From: Dyella lutea
GTDB taxonomy: Bacteria; Pseudomonadota; Gammaproteobacteria; Xanthomonadales; Rhodanobacteraceae
Length of the DNA stretch: 64,000 bases
NCBI RefSeq assembly: GCF_024158035.1
Contig: NZ_JAMZEK010000003.1
Span: 682,001-746,000 of the forward strand
Direction of reading: 5' to 3'
The position numbers were made by a program, and so were the translations under genes. Of the stretch, positions 9,386-21,985 are shown in pieces (within the stretch, counting starts at the first letter, position 1; each line of letters starts with the position of its first letter). The notes under the pieces were generated by a model, which saw only the letters and a program-made list of their open reading frames with translations, had not been told where the DNA came from and made no database searches.

Positions 9386-9918
9386 GGCTTCTACTGTTCA
9401 GTGGATGCAGAGGGGGAACAAAAAGCCTGCGAAGGATACGCTTCGCGTTTCGTCGAATCCACCGCGCAACGCCGCGTGTCGCCATGCCCGGGCGCATGGA
9501 AAGCTGCCGGGCGATCACGCTGCAGCGCAATAGAAAACGTCTTCACCTCGAAGCATGCGCGCCGATGCTCCGACCCTGGCAGCACGCCCGGTTTCATGCC
9601 CGGGATGATTCGTCGTGACGCGATGTCACTGCATCGGCCGCCGGCGCCGGATCGCATTCACAAATCCGCCTCTGCCACAAGTGCGTAAAGGGCCCAGCCA
9701 AGCTGAATCAACGGGCGAGACAAATTTTGTACTGCTGGGTATATTGGCGTTTTGATGTTCGCGCCAAGCACTGCTCCGCGACTCGCGGACGATCGGCAAG
9801 GCGACGGCGCCCCTCCCCGCCGGACCCCAATGCCGCTGCGAACCTTCCCCGCCACGGGTTCGCAGCCAGGCCATGTTGCGGCACCGAATAAACCTGACAA
9901 CGCGATCATGGAGTTTTC
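9386..9918. other. Divergent intergenic region, GDH / RND efflux operon
   Basis: About 530 bp between the start of the leftward glutamate dehydrogenase gene and the start of the rightward efflux operon. I see no convincing gene. It holds a locally AT-rich patch around 9718-9757 that may contain promoter elements, and an inverted repeat gctgcgaacc (9835-9844) / ggttcgcagc (9857-9866) ending about 50 bp before the efflux adaptor start, which could be an operator. No regulator gene is encoded beside the operon. Confidence 0.4.
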
Positions 9919-11103
9919 ATGAACCCCTCTTCACTGCGCGCACCCCTGTTGTGCCTTGGCCTGCTGGCATTGGCTGCATGCGGAGGCAAGGACAGGAATG
10001 CCCAGCCGGCACCGCCGCCGCCCCAGGTTGGCGTCGTCACCGTCGCGCCGACGAACCAGCCCCTGAGCAAGGACCTTGTCGGCCGCCTGTCGCCCTATCG
10101 CAGCGCCGATGTGCGCGCGCGCGTCGCGGGAGTTCTGGTCAAGCGCGTCTACGCGGAAGGTTCCGACGTGAAGAAGGGCCAACTGCTGTTCCAGATCGAT
10201 CCCGCACCGCTCAAGGCCGCGCTCGATGCCAGCCTGGCGAACCTGGCCCAGGCACGCGCCTCCTACACCAACGCCAAGGTGGCCGCCGATCGCGTGCGCG
10301 AGCTGGCACCTAAGGGTTACGTCTCCAAGTCCGACCTGGACAATGCGCTGGCGGCCGAGCGCACCGCTGCAGCCAGCGTGCAACAGGCCCAGGCGAACGT
10401 GCAGACCGCTCGCATCAACCTGGGCTACGCCAATGTCCGGTCGCCGATCGACGGCCGTGCCGGCAAGCAGCAGGTGACCGAGGGCGCCCTGGTCGGCCAG
10501 GGCGACGCGACGCTGCTGACCACGGTGGACCAGATCGATCCGCTGTACGTGAACTTCAGCCTCAGCACCGCGGAGCTTGACCAGATGCGCCGCTCCCAGG
10601 CCAATGGCAGCGTGACCCTCGCCGCCACCGACAAGGCGACCGTCGAGGTCGCGCTGCCCGACGGCAGCCGCTACGACCATCCCGGCACTGTGGACTTTTC
10701 CGACACCACGGTGAACCCGGCCACCGGCTCGGTCGACCTGCGCGCAACGGTGCCCAACCCCGGCCATGTGCTGCTGCCGGGGATGTACGTGACCCTGAAG
10801 GCCCGCCTGGGCGAACAGCACAAGGTGTTCCTCGTGCCGCAACCCGCGCTGCAGCGCGACACCGTCGGCGCCTACGTCATGGTGGTCGGCAAGGACGGCA
10901 AGGTGGCGCGCAAGGACGTCACCGCCGACCAGGCCATCGGCAGCAACTGGTTGGTGACCGACGGGCTGGCAGCGAATGACAAGGTCATCGTTTCCGGCCT
11001 GCAGAAGGTCAAGGACGGAGCGCCCGCGACGGCCGAGCCCTGGACGCCCGGACCGTCCGGCTCCGCCTCGGCTTCAAGCCGGTCGGCGGCCCGCGGCAAG
11101 TAA
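9919..11103 (+). CDS. RND efflux periplasmic adaptor (AcrA/MexA-type lipoprotein)
   Basis: Membrane fusion protein of 394 residues. The N-terminus has a lipoprotein signal with lipobox LAAC (LGLLALAACGGKD), so it should be anchored to the inner membrane facing the periplasm. The lipoyl/hairpin region is clear: 'RARVAGVLVKRVYAEGSDVKKGQLLFQIDP', the alpha-hairpin with 'LAPKGYVSKSDLDNALA', and the return lipoyl half 'VRSPIDGRAGKQQVTEGALVG'. The beta-barrel segment 'LLPGMYVTLKARLGEQ' follows. A weak AT-rich RBS (atggagttttc) precedes the ATG. The pump gene follows 12 bp downstream; no outer-membrane channel gene is present, so a channel encoded elsewhere must be used. Confidence 0.93.
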   Translation: MNPSSLRAPLLCLGLLALAACGGKDRNAQPAPPPPQVGVVTVAPTNQPLSKDLVGRLSPYRSADVRARVAGVLVKRVYAEGSDVKKGQLLFQIDPAPLKAALDASLANLAQARASYTNAKVAADRVRELAPKGYVSKSDLDNALAAERTAAASVQQAQANVQTARINLGYANVRSPIDGRAGKQQVTEGALVGQGDATLLTTVDQIDPLYVNFSLSTAELDQMRRSQANGSVTLAATDKATVEVALPDGSRYDHPGTVDFSDTTVNPATGSVDLRATVPNPGHVLLPGMYVTLKARLGEQHKVFLVPQPALQRDTVGAYVMVVGKDGKVARKDVTADQAIGSNWLVTDGLAANDKVIVSGLQKVKDGAPATAEPWTPGPSGSASASSRSAARGK

Positions 11104-11115
11104 CGGAGCGCATCC

Positions 11116-14100
11116 ATGCCCAGCTTTTTCATCGATCGCCCGATCTTCGCCTGGGTGGTGGCCATCCTGATTACCCTGGGTGGCACGCTGGCGGTGCTCA
11201 ACATGGGCATCGAGTCCTACCCGAACATTGCCCCGCCGCAGGTGACGGTGAACGCGTCCTACCCGGGCGCCAGCGCCGACACCACGGAGAAAACGGTAAC
11301 CCAGGTCATCGAACAGCAGCTGACCGGCATCGACCACCTGCTCTATTTCAGCTCGTCGTCCAGCGCCAACGGCTCTTCGTCGGTCACCCTGACCTTCGAA
11401 ACCGGCACCGATCCCGACATCGCCCAGGTGCAGGTGCAGAACAAGGTCTCGCTGGCCACGCCGCGACTGCCTTCGGAAGTCACCCAGCAGGGCGTGGTGG
11501 TGGCCAAGGCCAACCCGGACTTCCTGATGTTCGTGGCGCTGACCTCGAGCAACCCGACCATCGACGGCGCCAAGCTCAACGACATCGTTGCCTCGCAGGT
11601 GCTTGACCAGATCTCGCGCATCTCCGGTGTCGGCAACATCCGCCAGATCGGTTCCGAATACGCGATGCGGATCTGGCTCAATCCCGACAAGCTCCACGGA
11701 TATGGCCTGTCGGCCTCCCAGGTGCTGGCGGCGATCCGCGCGCAGAACGTGCAGTTCGCGGCCGGCTCGCTGGGCGCGGATCCGGCCCCGTCGGGACAGG
11801 GCTTCAGTGCCACCGTGTCAGCCGAAGGCCGCTTCTCGACGCCCAAGCAGTTCGGCGACATCATCCTGCGCGCCAACGGCGACGGCACCGCAGTGCGCCT
11901 GCGTGACGTGGCGCGCATCGCCTTCGGCCCCCAGAACTACGGCTTCCACGCCCAGTACAACGGCCAGGAGGCCGGCGCCTTCGGCGTGCAGCTGCTGCCC
12001 GGTGCCAACGCGCTGGACGTCGCCACCGCGGTGCGCGCGAAGATGACCGAGCTGGCCAAGAGCTTCCCGCCCGGCGTGACCTGGTCGGTTCCCTACGACA
12101 GCACCCCATTCGTGCGCATCTCCATCAAGGAGGTAATGCACACGCTGGTCGAGGCGATGGTGCTGGTGTTCCTGGTGATGCTGGTGTTCCTGCAGAACAT
12201 CCGCGCCACGATCATCCCTACCCTGGTGATCCCGGTGGCGCTGCTGGGCACCTTCATCGGCCTGCTGCCGCTGGGCTTCACGGTCAACCAGCTCACCCTG
12301 TTCGGCATGGTGCTGGCGATCGGCATCGTGGTGGACGACGCGATCGTGGTGATCGAGAACGTCGAGCGCATCATGACCGAGGAAGGCCTGTCACCGAAGG
12401 AAGCCACGCGCAAGGCGATGGGCCAGATCACCGGCGCAATCGTGGCGATCACGGTGGTGCTGGCGGCGGTGTTCGTGCCTTCGGCGCTGCAGCCGGGTGC
12501 CTCGGGCGTGATCTACAAGCAGTTCGCGCTCACCATTGCCGTGTCGATGGGCTTCTCGGCTTTCCTCGCGCTGTCGTTCACACCGGCGTTGTGCGCGAGC
12601 ATCCTCAGGCCGGAGCACGAGCACAAGAAGAACATCGTCTACCGCAGCTTCAACCGCATCTTCGACCGCGTCACCCGCACTTACAGCGGGCACATCCATG
12701 GCGCGGTCAACCATGCTCCGCGGTGGATGGCGGTGTTCGCGGTGATCGTCGTGCTGTGCGGCGTGCTCTTCAACCGCATGCCCACCAGCTTCGTGCCCAG
12801 CGAGGACCAGGGCGTGGCGCTGGCGATCGTTTCGCTGCCGCCTGGAGCGACGGTCTCGCGCACCGAGCACGTGATGAAGGAGATCCGCGCCGTCCTGCTC
12901 AAGAATCCGGCAGTGGAGGGGATGTTCCAGGTGTCCGGCTTCAGCTTCGTCGGCGCCGGCGAGAACACCGGCATGACCTTCGTGCACCTGAAGGACTGGT
13001 CCGAACGCAAGGAAACCGCCGACCAGTTCATCGCCGAATCCAACCGTGCGCTGAGCAGCATCCGCGATGCGCAGATCTTCATGGTGAACCTGCCGACCAT
13101 CCGCGGTCTCAGCCAGTTTGGCGGGATCGACATGTGGCTGCAGGCTCGCGCAGGACAGACCCGTACGGAGCTCACCCAGGCGCGAAACACCCTGCTCGCC
13201 AAGGCCGCGCAGGATGAGAAGCTCACCGGTATCCGTCCGCAGGCGCTGGAGGACGCCCCGGCCCTGCAGCTGCACGTGGACCGCACCCAGGCGCAGTCAC
13301 TGGGTCTGTCGGTCAGCGACATCTACACCGCGATCCAGCTGACCCTGGCCCCGGTCTACGTCAACGACTTCGCCTATGGCGGGCGCGTAAAGCGCGTGCT
13401 GATGCAGGCCGACCAGCCCTATCGCATGGGGCCGGATGCGCTGCAGCACATCTATACGCCGAGCACGCAGACCAATGCCGACGGCACGCCGCAGATGATC
13501 CCGATTTCCAACGTGGTCGACGCCCAGTGGCACATGGCCTCGCCCGCGCTGGCCCGCTACAACGGGTACTCGGCGGTGGAGATCGTGGGCAATCCGGCAC
13601 AGGGCTATTCCACCGGCCAGGCCATGGCCGAGATGGAGAAGATCGTCAACGACGACCTGCCCAAGGGCTTCGGCTACGACTGGACCGGGCAGTCCTACCA
13701 GGAGATCCTCTCCGGCAATGCCGCCACGTTGCTGATGGTGCTGTCGGTGGTGATCGTGTTCCTGTGCCTGGCCGCGCTCTACGAGAGCTGGTCGATCCCG
13801 GTATCCGTGCTGCTGGTGGTACCGCTGGGCCTGCTCGGTGCCGTGGTGTTCTCGATGGCGCGAGGCCTGCCGAACGACATCTACTTCAAGATCGGCATGA
13901 TCACGGTGATCGGCCTGGCAGCGAAGAACGCGATCCTGATCGTCGAGTTCGCGGTGGAGCAGCAGGCTGCCGGCAAGCCGTTGCGTGAGGCGGTGATCGA
14001 GGCAGCCCGCCTGCGCCTGCGCCCGATCCTGATGACCTCGCTGGCCTTCATCCTCGGCGTGCTGCCGCTGGCCGTTTCCACCGGTGCCGGCGCCAACTCG

Positions 14101-14298
14101 CGCCACGCGATCGGTACCGGGGTGATCGGTGGCATGACGTTCGCCACCTTCCTCGGCCTGCTGCTGATCCCTGTGTTCTACGTCACGGTCCGGCGCCTGC
14201 TGGGTGACCGGCTGGATCACCACCACGACGACAGCACGTCGTCGTCCGGGCATGGCGGGATGCAGCCGTTCGACTCGGATCCGCGACGCGGGGCGTAG
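11116..14298 (+). CDS. RND multidrug efflux permease (HAE1, AcrB/MexB-type)
   Basis: Proton-driven inner-membrane pump of 1060 residues, the standard HAE1 length. It starts with the classic 'FFIDRPIFAWVVAILI', and the TM4 proton-relay aspartates are D407-D408 in 'GIVVDDAIVVIENVERIM'. The porter-domain landmarks 'SYPGASADTTEKTVTQVIEQQLTGIDHLLYFSS' and the second-half 'GLAAKNAILIVEFA' are present, as are two large periplasmic loops. It is co-transcribed with the adaptor 12 bp upstream. Substrates are probably lipophilic drugs or solvents by family; they cannot be specified. Codon use and base composition match the neighbours. Confidence 0.95.
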   Translation: MPSFFIDRPIFAWVVAILITLGGTLAVLNMGIESYPNIAPPQVTVNASYPGASADTTEKTVTQVIEQQLTGIDHLLYFSSSSSANGSSSVTLTFETGTDPDIAQVQVQNKVSLATPRLPSEVTQQGVVVAKANPDFLMFVALTSSNPTIDGAKLNDIVASQVLDQISRISGVGNIRQIGSEYAMRIWLNPDKLHGYGLSASQVLAAIRAQNVQFAAGSLGADPAPSGQGFSATVSAEGRFSTPKQFGDIILRANGDGTAVRLRDVARIAFGPQNYGFHAQYNGQEAGAFGVQLLPGANALDVATAVRAKMTELAKSFPPGVTWSVPYDSTPFVRISIKEVMHTLVEAMVLVFLVMLVFLQNIRATIIPTLVIPVALLGTFIGLLPLGFTVNQLTLFGMVLAIGIVVDDAIVVIENVERIMTEEGLSPKEATRKAMGQITGAIVAITVVLAAVFVPSALQPGASGVIYKQFALTIAVSMGFSAFLALSFTPALCASILRPEHEHKKNIVYRSFNRIFDRVTRTYSGHIHGAVNHAPRWMAVFAVIVVLCGVLFNRMPTSFVPSEDQGVALAIVSLPPGATVSRTEHVMKEIRAVLLKNPAVEGMFQVSGFSFVGAGENTGMTFVHLKDWSERKETADQFIAESNRALSSIRDAQIFMVNLPTIRGLSQFGGIDMWLQARAGQTRTELTQARNTLLAKAAQDEKLTGIRPQALEDAPALQLHVDRTQAQSLGLSVSDIYTAIQLTLAPVYVNDFAYGGRVKRVLMQADQPYRMGPDALQHIYTPSTQTNADGTPQMIPISNVVDAQWHMASPALARYNGYSAVEIVGNPAQGYSTGQAMAEMEKIVNDDLPKGFGYDWTGQSYQEILSGNAATLLMVLSVVIVFLCLAALYESWSIPVSVLLVVPLGLLGAVVFSMARGLPNDIYFKIGMITVIGLAAKNAILIVEFAVEQQAAGKPLREAVIEAARLRLRPILMTSLAFILGVLPLAVSTGAGANSRHAIGTGVIGGMTFATFLGLLLIPVFYVTVRRLLGDRLDHHHDDSTSSSGHGGMQPFDSDPRRGA

Positions 14299-14480
14299 AG
14301 CGAGGAGTGAGTGAAGAGAAGTGAGAAGTGAGAGGTGACGCCCTCGCGTGCCTCAGCTCATTGCCTTGCTCCATCAAATGCGTCGATAAAAAAGCCCCGG
14401 CATTTGCCGGGGCTTTTTTTCGTGAAGGTCAGCGAAGTGGCCTTTACTCACTTCTCACTCCTCTTCACTCACTCCTCGCT
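14299..14480. repeat. 34-bp inverted repeat arms flanking a terminator
   Basis: The left arm 14299-14332 (agcgaggagtgagtgaagag...) and right arm 14447-14480 (ctcacttctcactcctcttc...) are inverted copies with 33 of 34 positions matching. They begin directly after the pump stop codon and end two bases before the acyl-CoA dehydrogenase stop. The arms are purine-only on one strand and contain tandem GTGAG/AGTGA units. Between them lies an intrinsic terminator. No transposase is present, so this looks like a small mobile or REP-like intergenic element. Confidence 0.8.
14388..14420. terminator. Bidirectional intrinsic terminator
   Basis: aaaaaagccccggca pairs with tgccggggctttttt around a 2-3 nt loop, giving a GC stem with A-run on one side and T-run on the other. 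It works for the rightward efflux operon and for the leftward acyl-CoA dehydrogenase only if read through; it is placed between the two convergent genes. Confidence 0.9.
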
Positions 14481-14482
14481 TT

Positions 14483-15643
<1,161 letters not shown>

Positions 15644-15759
15644 GAACTACTCCAGGTCGTGACTTAGCCGCCCATTCTAACGTGGCCCCAAATGACGCCC
15701 TGTGCGGATGCAGCAGAGCAGTGAGGGACACTACCCAGGCGCCGCCGCTCTTACGGGCC

Positions 15760-15788
15760 TTGACGCACCTCGGATGCCGCCCTAGCCT
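15760..15788 (+). promoter_or_regulatory. Possible sigma-70 promoter of the SahR-like/metH unit
   Basis: TTGACG at 15760-15765, then 17 bp, then TAGCCT at 15783-15788; TATAAA at 15789-15794 is a better hexamer but at a 23-bp spacing. The site lies just upstream of the operator-like palindrome. The -10 is poor, so this is a tentative call. Confidence 0.35.
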
Positions 15789-15797
15789 TATAAATCT

Positions 15798-15813
15798 TTT
15801 TATCGCGATAAAA
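15798..15813. promoter_or_regulatory. 16-bp perfect palindrome, likely SahR-type operator
   Basis: TTTTATCGCGATAAAA is a perfect palindrome that overlaps the ribosome binding site (AAAGGA, 15811-15816) of the regulator gene starting at 15822. ArsR-family dimers bind palindromes of this size, and the position predicts autorepression together with control of the downstream methionine synthase genes. Confidence 0.65.
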
Positions 15814-15821
15814 GGATGATC

Positions 15822-16748
15822 ATGGATCTGGCGACCGCCTCCAGTGTGCTGCGCCTGTTGGCGGACCCGACCCGGGTGCGCTTGCTGGCGCTGCTGGAGA
15901 GCGAAGAGCTGACCGTGGCCGAGCTGGCCGCGGTGCTGCATCTGGCGCAGCCACGGGTCTCCACCCACCTGGCCAAGCTGAAAGAGGCCAACCTGGTGCG
16001 TGACCGCCGCGCCGGCGTATCGGCCTACTACCGGGCCAATGCCGAAGGCGACGAGCATCAGCACCAGTTGGTGAAGTCGCTCCGCGAGAGCATCGACGAC
16101 GCCCTGCTGCGCGAGGACGCTGCCCGGGTCCCCGGCGTACTGGCCCAGCGCGCCCGCGAGGCCGGCTGGGCCGATACGGTCGCCGGCGACATGGAACGCC
16201 ACTACTCGCCCGGCCGCACCTGGGAAACCCTGGCCCGCTCGCTGCTGCAGTTGCTGGAAACCGGTGACGTGCTGGACATTGCCTCCGGCGACGGCATCAC
16301 CGCCGAACTGCTGGCGCCGCACGCGCGCTCGATCGTCTGCATCGACTCCAGCGAGCGCGTGGTCGAAGCCGCGGCCCGTCGCCTGCAGGCGTTCTCCAAC
16401 GTGGAGGTGCGTCAGGGCGACATGCAGGCACTGGACCTGGGCGAGCGGCGCTTCGACCTGGTGCTGATGCTGCACGCGCTCACCTACGCCGCCGAACCGG
16501 CCGTAGCCGTGTCCGAAGCGGCCCGCGTGCTGCGCCCCGGCGGCCGCCTGCTGGCGGTCACGCTGGGCGAGCACGACCACCGCGCCGCGGTGGAGCCGTT
16601 CGACCACATCAATCTCGGCTTCTCGCTCAAGCAACTCGGCGGTTTTGCCGCGGCCGCGGGACTGGACGTGGTGAGCGCCAATCGCCTCAGCCGCGAGCGC
16701 AAGGCCCCGCATTTCGAAGTCATCAGCCTGCTGGCGCGCAAGCCGTAG
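15822..16748 (+). CDS. sahR: SahR-like regulator: ArsR HTH fused to SAM methyltransferase fold
   Basis: Protein of 308 residues. Residues 1-90 are an ArsR winged helix ('[43 protein letters not shown]'); residues 120-300 are a class I methyltransferase fold with motif I 'VLDIASGDG' near residue 151 and '[20 protein letters not shown]'. This fusion next to methionine-cycle genes matches SahR, the S-adenosylhomocysteine-responsive repressor described in Proteobacteria; the SAH-sensing role is inferred from family and context. I chose ATG 15822 over 15816 because AAAGGA at 15811-15816 is then well spaced. metH follows 19 bp downstream. It could instead be an active methyltransferase; the operator-like palindrome favours a regulator. 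Confidence 0.85.
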   Translation: MDLATASSVLRLLADPTRVRLLALLESEELTVAELAAVLHLAQPRVSTHLAKLKEANLVRDRRAGVSAYYRANAEGDEHQHQLVKSLRESIDDALLREDAARVPGVLAQRAREAGWADTVAGDMERHYSPGRTWETLARSLLQLLETGDVLDIASGDGITAELLAPHARSIVCIDSSERVVEAAARRLQAFSNVEVRQGDMQALDLGERRFDLVLMLHALTYAAEPAVAVSEAARVLRPGGRLLAVTLGEHDHRAAVEPFDHINLGFSLKQLGGFAAAAGLDVVSANRLSRERKAPHFEVISLLARKP

Positions 16749-16767
16749 GCCATCGAGGAACATGCCC

Positions 16768-17847
16768 ATGACCACCCTGCCCTGGCTCCATCCTGAGCGC
16801 GTCGCCAAGCTCCAGGCGGCGCTTCGCGAGCGCATCCTGATCCTCGACGGCGGCATGGGCACCATGCTGCAGGGTCACCAGCTCGACGAGACGGCCTTCC
16901 GTGGCGAGCGCTTCGCTGGCGGCCACGACAGCACGCATGCGCACGATCACCCCGGTGCCTGCGACCTGAAGGGCAACAACGACCTGCTCACGCTGACCCA
17001 ACCGGACATCATTCGCGGCGTGCACACGGCCTACCTGGAGGCCGGCGCGGACCTGGTGGAAACCAACACCTTCAACTCCACCCGCATCAGCCAAGCCGAC
17101 TACCACCTCGAACACCTCGCCTACGAGCTCAATCGTGCCGGCGCCGCGCTGGCCCGCGCGGCCTGCGACGCGATGGAGGCAAAGACGCCGCACAAGCCGC
17201 GCTTCGTCATCGGCGTGCTCGGCCCCACCAGCCGCACCGCCTCGCTGTCGCCGGACGTCAACGATCCGGGCTTTCGCAACGTGAGCTTCGACGAGCTGGC
17301 GGCCAACTACACCGAATCGGCCCGCGGCCTGATCGACGGCGACGCCGACCTGATCATGGTCGAGACGATCTTCGACACGCTCAACGCCAAGGCCGCGCTG
17401 TTCGCGCTGGCCGAGCTGTTCCGCGAGCGCGGTGGGCGCTTGCCGGTGATGATCTCCGGCACCATCACCGACCGCTCCGGCCGCACGCTCTCGGGGCAGA
17501 CCGCCGAGGCGTTCTATTACTCGGTGCAGCACGCGCGTCCGCTGTCGGTGGGGCTGAACTGCGCGCTCGGCGCGGCCGACCTGCGCCCGCACATCCAGAC
17601 CCTGGCGCGCGTCGCCGACGGCTACGTCAGCACGCACCCGAACGCCGGCCTGCCCAATGCGTTCGGCGAATACGACGAGACGCCCGAGCAGATGGCCAGC
17701 GCGATCCGCGGCTTTGCGCGGGACGGCCTGCTCAACCTGGTCGGCGGCTGCTGCGGCACCACGCCGGCGCACATCAGTGCGATTGCGGAGGCGGTGAAGG
17801 ACTGCGCGCCGCGTGCACTGCCGTCGCTGGACGAGGCTGCGGCGTGA
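16768..17847 (+). CDS. metH: Methionine synthase, N-terminal homocysteine-binding half (split MetH)
   Basis: Encodes only the Hcy-binding (beta/alpha)8 barrel of cobalamin-dependent methionine synthase: '[12 protein letters not shown]' near the start, '[33 protein letters not shown]', and the zinc-ligand cysteines C265 (GLNCALGA) and C328-C329 ([11 protein letters not shown]). In E. coli this is the first third of a single 1227-residue chain; here it ends at residue 359 and the rest is a separate gene 601 bp downstream. ATG 16768 is preferred to 16762 because GAGGAA at 16755-16760 would touch the earlier ATG. Together with the downstream gene it converts homocysteine plus methyl-THF to methionine. 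Confidence 0.94.
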   Translation: MTTLPWLHPERVAKLQAALRERILILDGGMGTMLQGHQLDETAFRGERFAGGHDSTHAHDHPGACDLKGNNDLLTLTQPDIIRGVHTAYLEAGADLVETNTFNSTRISQADYHLEHLAYELNRAGAALARAACDAMEAKTPHKPRFVIGVLGPTSRTASLSPDVNDPGFRNVSFDELAANYTESARGLIDGDADLIMVETIFDTLNAKAALFALAELFRERGGRLPVMISGTITDRSGRTLSGQTAEAFYYSVQHARPLSVGLNCALGAADLRPHIQTLARVADGYVSTHPNAGLPNAFGEYDETPEQMASAIRGFARDGLLNLVGGCCGTTPAHISAIAEAVKDCAPRALPSLDEAAA

Positions 17848-17916
17848 GTTGCGAGTTGCCGCAACGCTGGAGCCTTCCCCTGCACGGGAGAGAGGCAGCG
17901 ACGGCCCGCGACGCCA

Positions 17917-18434
17917 CACGCTTTAGCCCTCTCCCCCGAGCCCCGCTGGGGGGAGAGAGCCTGCCCTCGACTCGATCGGGGGGGTGGGTGAGGGGGAAGC
18001 TTTTGGCTTTCCCCTTCAATCAGGCATCAGAGCTCCCCCCTCACCCCGGCCCTCTCCCCCGACAAAGCAAGGAGAGAGGGAGCAATGCGCCGAGGCACCA
18101 CGCGCTTGAGCCCTCTCCCCCGAGCTTCGCTCGGGGGAGAGGGTTGGGTGAGGGGGAAGCTTTTGGCTGTGCACGTCAGCGATGCATCAGGCCCCCCCTC
18201 ACCCCAACCCTCTCCCCCGGCTACGCCAGGGGAGAGGGAACAAAGAGCCCAGACGCCGCGCGCTTGAGCTCTATCCCTTGCCTCCCGCTCGGAAGAAAGA
18301 GCGTGCACTCGACTCGGTCGGGCGACTGGAAGACGAGGCGGCTTTTGGCTTTCCCCTTCGCCCAGGCATCAGAGCGCCCCCTCACCCCACCCCTCTCCCC
18401 CGGCGAAGCCAGGGGAGAGGGAGCAATACCTGCC
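17917..18434 (+). repeat. Three degenerate tandem copies of a GC-rich inverted-repeat unit
   Basis: The whole gap between the metH halves is filled by three diverged direct copies of a unit of about 160-180 bp (approximately 17917-18097, 18098-18257, 18258-18434). Each unit begins near 'cgcttgagccctctccccc', has a middle 'gaagcttttggctttcccctt' element (well kept in all three), and ends 'cccctcacccc...ccctctccccc...ggggagaggga'. In copy 2 the hairpin 'ccctctcccccgagc/gctcgggggagaggg' is perfect. No gene is credible here: the open frames follow the repeat composition. Similar pyrimidine/purine-rich elements are common between genes in Xanthomonadales. Confidence 0.8.
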
Positions 18435-18448
18435 GGCCTTCTTATTCG

Positions 18449-21133
<2,685 letters not shown>

Positions 21134-21143
21134 GGCTCGCAGA

Positions 21144-21202
21144 AGCGCACCCTGTGCGCGACGACCGGCCTCCCCCCGACCCGGTCGCGCACAGGGTGCG
21201 CT
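21144..21202. repeat. 19-bp perfect inverted repeat after metH
   Basis: agcgcaccctgtgcgcgac (21144-21162) and gtcgcgcacagggtgcgct (21184-21202) are perfect inverted copies around a 21-nt loop. The element lies 11 bp after the metH stop, between convergent genes. There is no T-run, so it is either a REP-type palindrome or a 3'-end stem. Confidence 0.75.
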
Positions 21203-21263
21203 CCGACCTGCCGGGGGGATCCACGGCCGGGGGGCGTCGATTGGGCCAGGGAGTCTCCGGGGC

Positions 21264-21605
21264 TCAACCGGTCGCGTCGCCGGTCAGGCTGTTCTTCTGG
21301 TGACGCAAGTGGACCACCAGGTTGTAGACCGAGACGAACACCGGGAAGAAGTTGGAGAGGATGCCCACCGAATCGTTCTTGCCGAGGATGAAGTAGGCCA
21401 GCAGCAGCGTGCTGCCCATCACCGACAGCCACCAGAACGCCAGCGGCATCACCACGCGCTTGTGCTTGCGGGTGTAGTAGAGCTGCACGAACCAGCGACT
21501 GGTGAACATCAACGTGCCGGCGTAACCGACCATCTTCCAGGGCGTCAGTTCGAAGCGATGCAAGGCGTCCAGGATGTGCTGGAAGTGGTGCGCGAAGGTG
21601 TCCAT
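21264..21605 (-). CDS. Lab_N (lipid-A-disaccharide synthase N-terminal domain-like) membrane protein
   Basis: Small inner-membrane protein of 113 residues with three hydrophobic segments. The order 'FTSRWFVQLYYTRKHKRVVMPLAFWWLSVMGSTLLLAYFILGKNDSVGIL' and 'FVSVYNLVVHLR' is characteristic of PF07578 (Lab_N), found alone or fused to sugar-transfer enzymes of lipid A and cell-envelope biosynthesis. Function is not established for stand-alone members; distant kinship to PQ-loop/SWEET-like folds has been proposed. The start is placed at ATG 21605 (MDTFAHHF) because the conserved part begins soon after; an upstream in-frame start at 21644 adds 13 non-conserved residues. It is transcribed away from the tRNA-Val gene. 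Confidence 0.85.
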   Translation of the reverse strand: MDTFAHHFQHILDALHRFELTPWKMVGYAGTLMFTSRWFVQLYYTRKHKRVVMPLAFWWLSVMGSTLLLAYFILGKNDSVGILSNFFPVFVSVYNLVVHLRHQKNSLTGDATG

Positions 21606-21693
21606 GAGGGTGTCGCCAGGGAGACAAGCCGGGGATTGTAGCAACCGGCCGACGCCTTCCTCGCCGAACCCTGGCGCGGCGATTAAGGAAGTA

Positions 21694-21722
21694 TTGACCG
21701 AAGCCGGGACACCCCGTATATT
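21694..21722 (+). promoter_or_regulatory. Sigma-70 promoter of tRNA-Val
   Basis: TTGACC (21694-21699), a 17-bp spacer, and TATATT (21717-21722). Transcription would start near 21729, about eight bases before the mature tRNA 5' end. This is the best consensus-like promoter in the window. Confidence 0.85.
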
Positions 21723-21736
21723 TGCGCGCTCCCGGC

Positions 21737-21811
21737 GGGCGGTTAGCTCAGCGGTAGAGCACTGCCTTCACACGGCAGGTGTCACAAGTTCGATCCTTGT
21801 ACCGCCCACCA
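21737..21811 (+). tRNA. tRNA-Val(CAC)
   Basis: 75-nt tRNA with acceptor stem GGGCGGT/ACCGCCC, D arm, anticodon stem CTGCC/GGCAG with loop TTCACAC (anticodon CAC at 21769-21771), T arm containing GTTCGATCC, and encoded CCA at 21809-21811. The CAC anticodon reads GUG, a frequent valine codon in GC-rich genomes. Confidence 0.97.
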
Positions 21812-21819
21812 ACGAATCG

Positions 21820-21855
21820 ACGAAAGCGGGTCCGGCATGCCGGACCCGCTTTCGT
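21820..21855 (+). terminator. Perfect 36-nt palindromic terminator after tRNA-Val
   Basis: acgaaagcgggtccggca is followed directly by its exact reverse complement tgccggacccgctttcgt. It starts nine bases after the tRNA CCA. It has no long T-run beyond the stem's own TTTC, but its position fits transcription termination. Confidence 0.75.
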
Positions 21856-21985
21856 ATGGCCGCCCTCCGATACCGGCCAGGTGATCGCCGGCACAGCTGC
21901 GCCAGCCGCTCTGACGCTAGGCTTCGACTGAAGACGGAACTTCTCCCGCCTCCCCGCATCGTTTGCGGACCCGAAGAGATGTTCG

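Noticed and set aside
9718-9757. Consensus promoter for the RND operon
   Set aside because: TTGTAC and TATATT-like hexamers exist but their spacing is too short; only an AT-rich patch can be stated.
14299-14480. Insertion sequence ends
   Set aside because: There are inverted arms but no transposase, no target duplication visible, and only 114 bp between the arms.
15644-15815. SAH or cobalamin riboswitch upstream of the SahR-like/metH unit
   Set aside because: I looked for the conserved core elements of both and found none; a protein regulator with a palindrome explains control better.
18182-18448. N-terminal extension of the second MetH half
   Set aside because: The 89 extra codons are repeat DNA; conserved MetH sequence starts at MNTPRYTRL.
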